Origin: Trichomonas vaginalis G3
Taxonomy: Eukaryota > Parabasalia > Trichomonadida > Trichomonadidae
Length of the DNA stretch: 64,000 nucleotides
Assembly: GCF_026262505.1 (NCBI RefSeq)
Contig: NC_067207.1
Coordinates: 310,001 to 374,000 of the forward strand
Reading direction: 5' to 3'
Shown: one piece after another, positions 62,937-64,000 of the stretch
Layout: each line of letters opens with the position of its first letter
How positions within the stretch are numbered: position 1 is the stretch's first letter
The notes under the pieces: generated by a model
Databases searched by the model: none
Seen by the model: only the letters and a program-made list of their open reading frames with translations
What the model was told of the DNA's origin: nothing
Program-made: the position numbers and the translations under genes

Positions 62937-63217
62937 GAGAAATTGAATTAGTCTGTCTTCCCCACATATTCAAAATTGATTAGTTTCTCCTCTTCTCCTT
63001 GGAGAAAATCGAAATGAGCTCATTGGGTGCTTTGACCAAATTTAAAAATTTACCAAATATTGTGTTTTGTCAAGTAATAAACTGACATTTTAAATAGATA
63101 AATGTAAAAAATAGTGTATAGTTTTTCATTTTGGAGAAGTTTGTATTTTGGGACGAACTTTAAATTGAACGGTCAATTTAAAGCAAGTATTCAATTTTTT
63201 GGTCAATTTAAAGCAAT
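62937..63217. mobile_element. Inverted-repeat-bounded segment, end only (R6)
   Basis: Only the outermost ~280 bases with one 68-bp end (63150-63217) remain after the gap. Confidence 0.45.
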
Positions 63218-63522
63218 CTTATATGTAGTTTGTTTTAAAGGCTTGATCAATAGCATATGATCAGTACTCGTTGAGTATGTTATGATGTTAAGAGATAATG
63301 GATAGTACACTTTAATATTGAAATTGAATTTGGATTATTATGCAATATTCTATAATATATATTATGATGATCATAAGAATGTGTTGTATGTGATGACACT
63401 TAAGTATCATTGATATTTTTTAATTATTGAAAAAGTTAGTAAATAATATTTCTTAATGTGGTGTTCTATTCCGTGAATTCAATAATCACTGTTTTAGAAT
63501 TTATAAGTATAAGCTGAAAATG

Positions 63523-64000
63523 ATAAGCTTAGAATGACAAGCTGATGATGCCGGGATAAAAAATAATAATCTGTCAAAATGGTTATTTTAATAATAAATA
63601 ATATAAGAAGGTTAGGAAATGGACTTTGACCTTGAGAAAAAGCCCATCTTCTAACTTTCAGACGAATTTTGGTTAACATTGCGAGTGTCTGCTGCAAATC
63701 TCTGCTGAAGCAGCAGGCACTCGCAATTGTAGGCCATGGCAATTGTATTTATAGTGTTAGAATACAATTGCCATGACTTTTGTGTAATCATTTGATCTTC
63801 CTGGAAGGAGTTGCAATGGAAGCCAAACTCCACTCCATCCAGTATCAGAAAGCCAGGAAGGAAGTCTTAACCTTGAGAAAGGGCTTCCTTCTAGGCTTTC
63901 TGTGTTACATTGGATCATAATCTGTAGAGAAGGGAGTATTTGCAGATTCTGGCCTCTTATAAGGCCAGATCTTCGTATTTCATGCTTCCCAGGGCCGGAT
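63523..64000 (-). repeat. Macrosatellite unit R7 (partial, window end)
   Basis: Begins the next inverted unit and is cut by the window edge inside the hairpin array. Confidence 0.95.
63608..64000. repeat. Hairpin array, cut by window end (R7)
   Basis: First ~390 bases (inverted) of another array copy. Confidence 0.9.

Larger units (their letters stand above)
62130..63522 (-). repeat. Macrosatellite unit R6 (collapsed around gap)
   Basis: 62130-62836 is hairpin array; after the gap, 62937-63522 is the start of a unit (offsets 1 to about 586). Several kilobases of a normal unit, including the CFAP58-like ORF, are absent between them. Confidence 0.9.

Overview
The window is one repeated locus: a macrosatellite-like array of 6.3-6.8 kb units, AT-rich and intron-poor, apparently from a flagellated protist. 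The best guess is a trichomonad (Parabasalia; Trichomonas/Tritrichomonas-like). This rests on Cys/Asn/Ser-rich tandem-repeat surface-protein fragments of trichomonad style, an initiator-like TCATTACT eight bases before a start codon, and a flagellar protein (CFAP58) fragment. The organism is inferred, not proven.

Layout. The left arm holds five head-to-tail units: L1 1-6760, L2 6761-13413, L3 13414-19734, L4 19735-26053 and L5 26054-32571 (cut by a gap). After a 100-N gap (32572-32671) every unit is in the opposite orientation: R1 32672-35868 (partial), R2 35869-42189, R3 42190-48641 (contains a second 100-N gap, 43464-43563), R4 48642-55364, R5 55365-62129, then fragments R6/R7 around a third 100-N gap (62837-62936). 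No non-repeat flank is visible. Because the inversion coincides with an N gap, it may be a scaffold join rather than real chromosome structure.

Each unit, in L1 coordinates: AT-rich spacer (1-305); a 3.56 kb segment bounded by 68-bp inverted repeats differing at one base (306-373 and 3800-3867); AT-rich spacer (3868-4330); a 112-bp-period minisatellite of hairpins with 2-6 copies per unit (4331-4995); AT-rich spacer; and a GC-rich run of about 23 consecutive imperfect hairpins (5289-6675). The inverted-repeat-bounded segment carries two tandem paralogous surface-protein pseudogenes (A and B, one strand). In the opposite orientation, nested in B, lies a 365-codon ORF whose last ~295 residues are the C-terminal third of the flagellar coiled-coil protein CFAP58. 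No transposase is visible, so the segment looks like a non-autonomous, gene-capturing DNA element or a composite locus that was then amplified with the hairpin satellites.

Units are nearly identical. Differences are mainly minisatellite copy number, two linked single-base variants defining two unit subtypes, and indel clusters close to assembly gaps. Because the units are so young or so well homogenised, an open CFAP58 frame is weak evidence for function.
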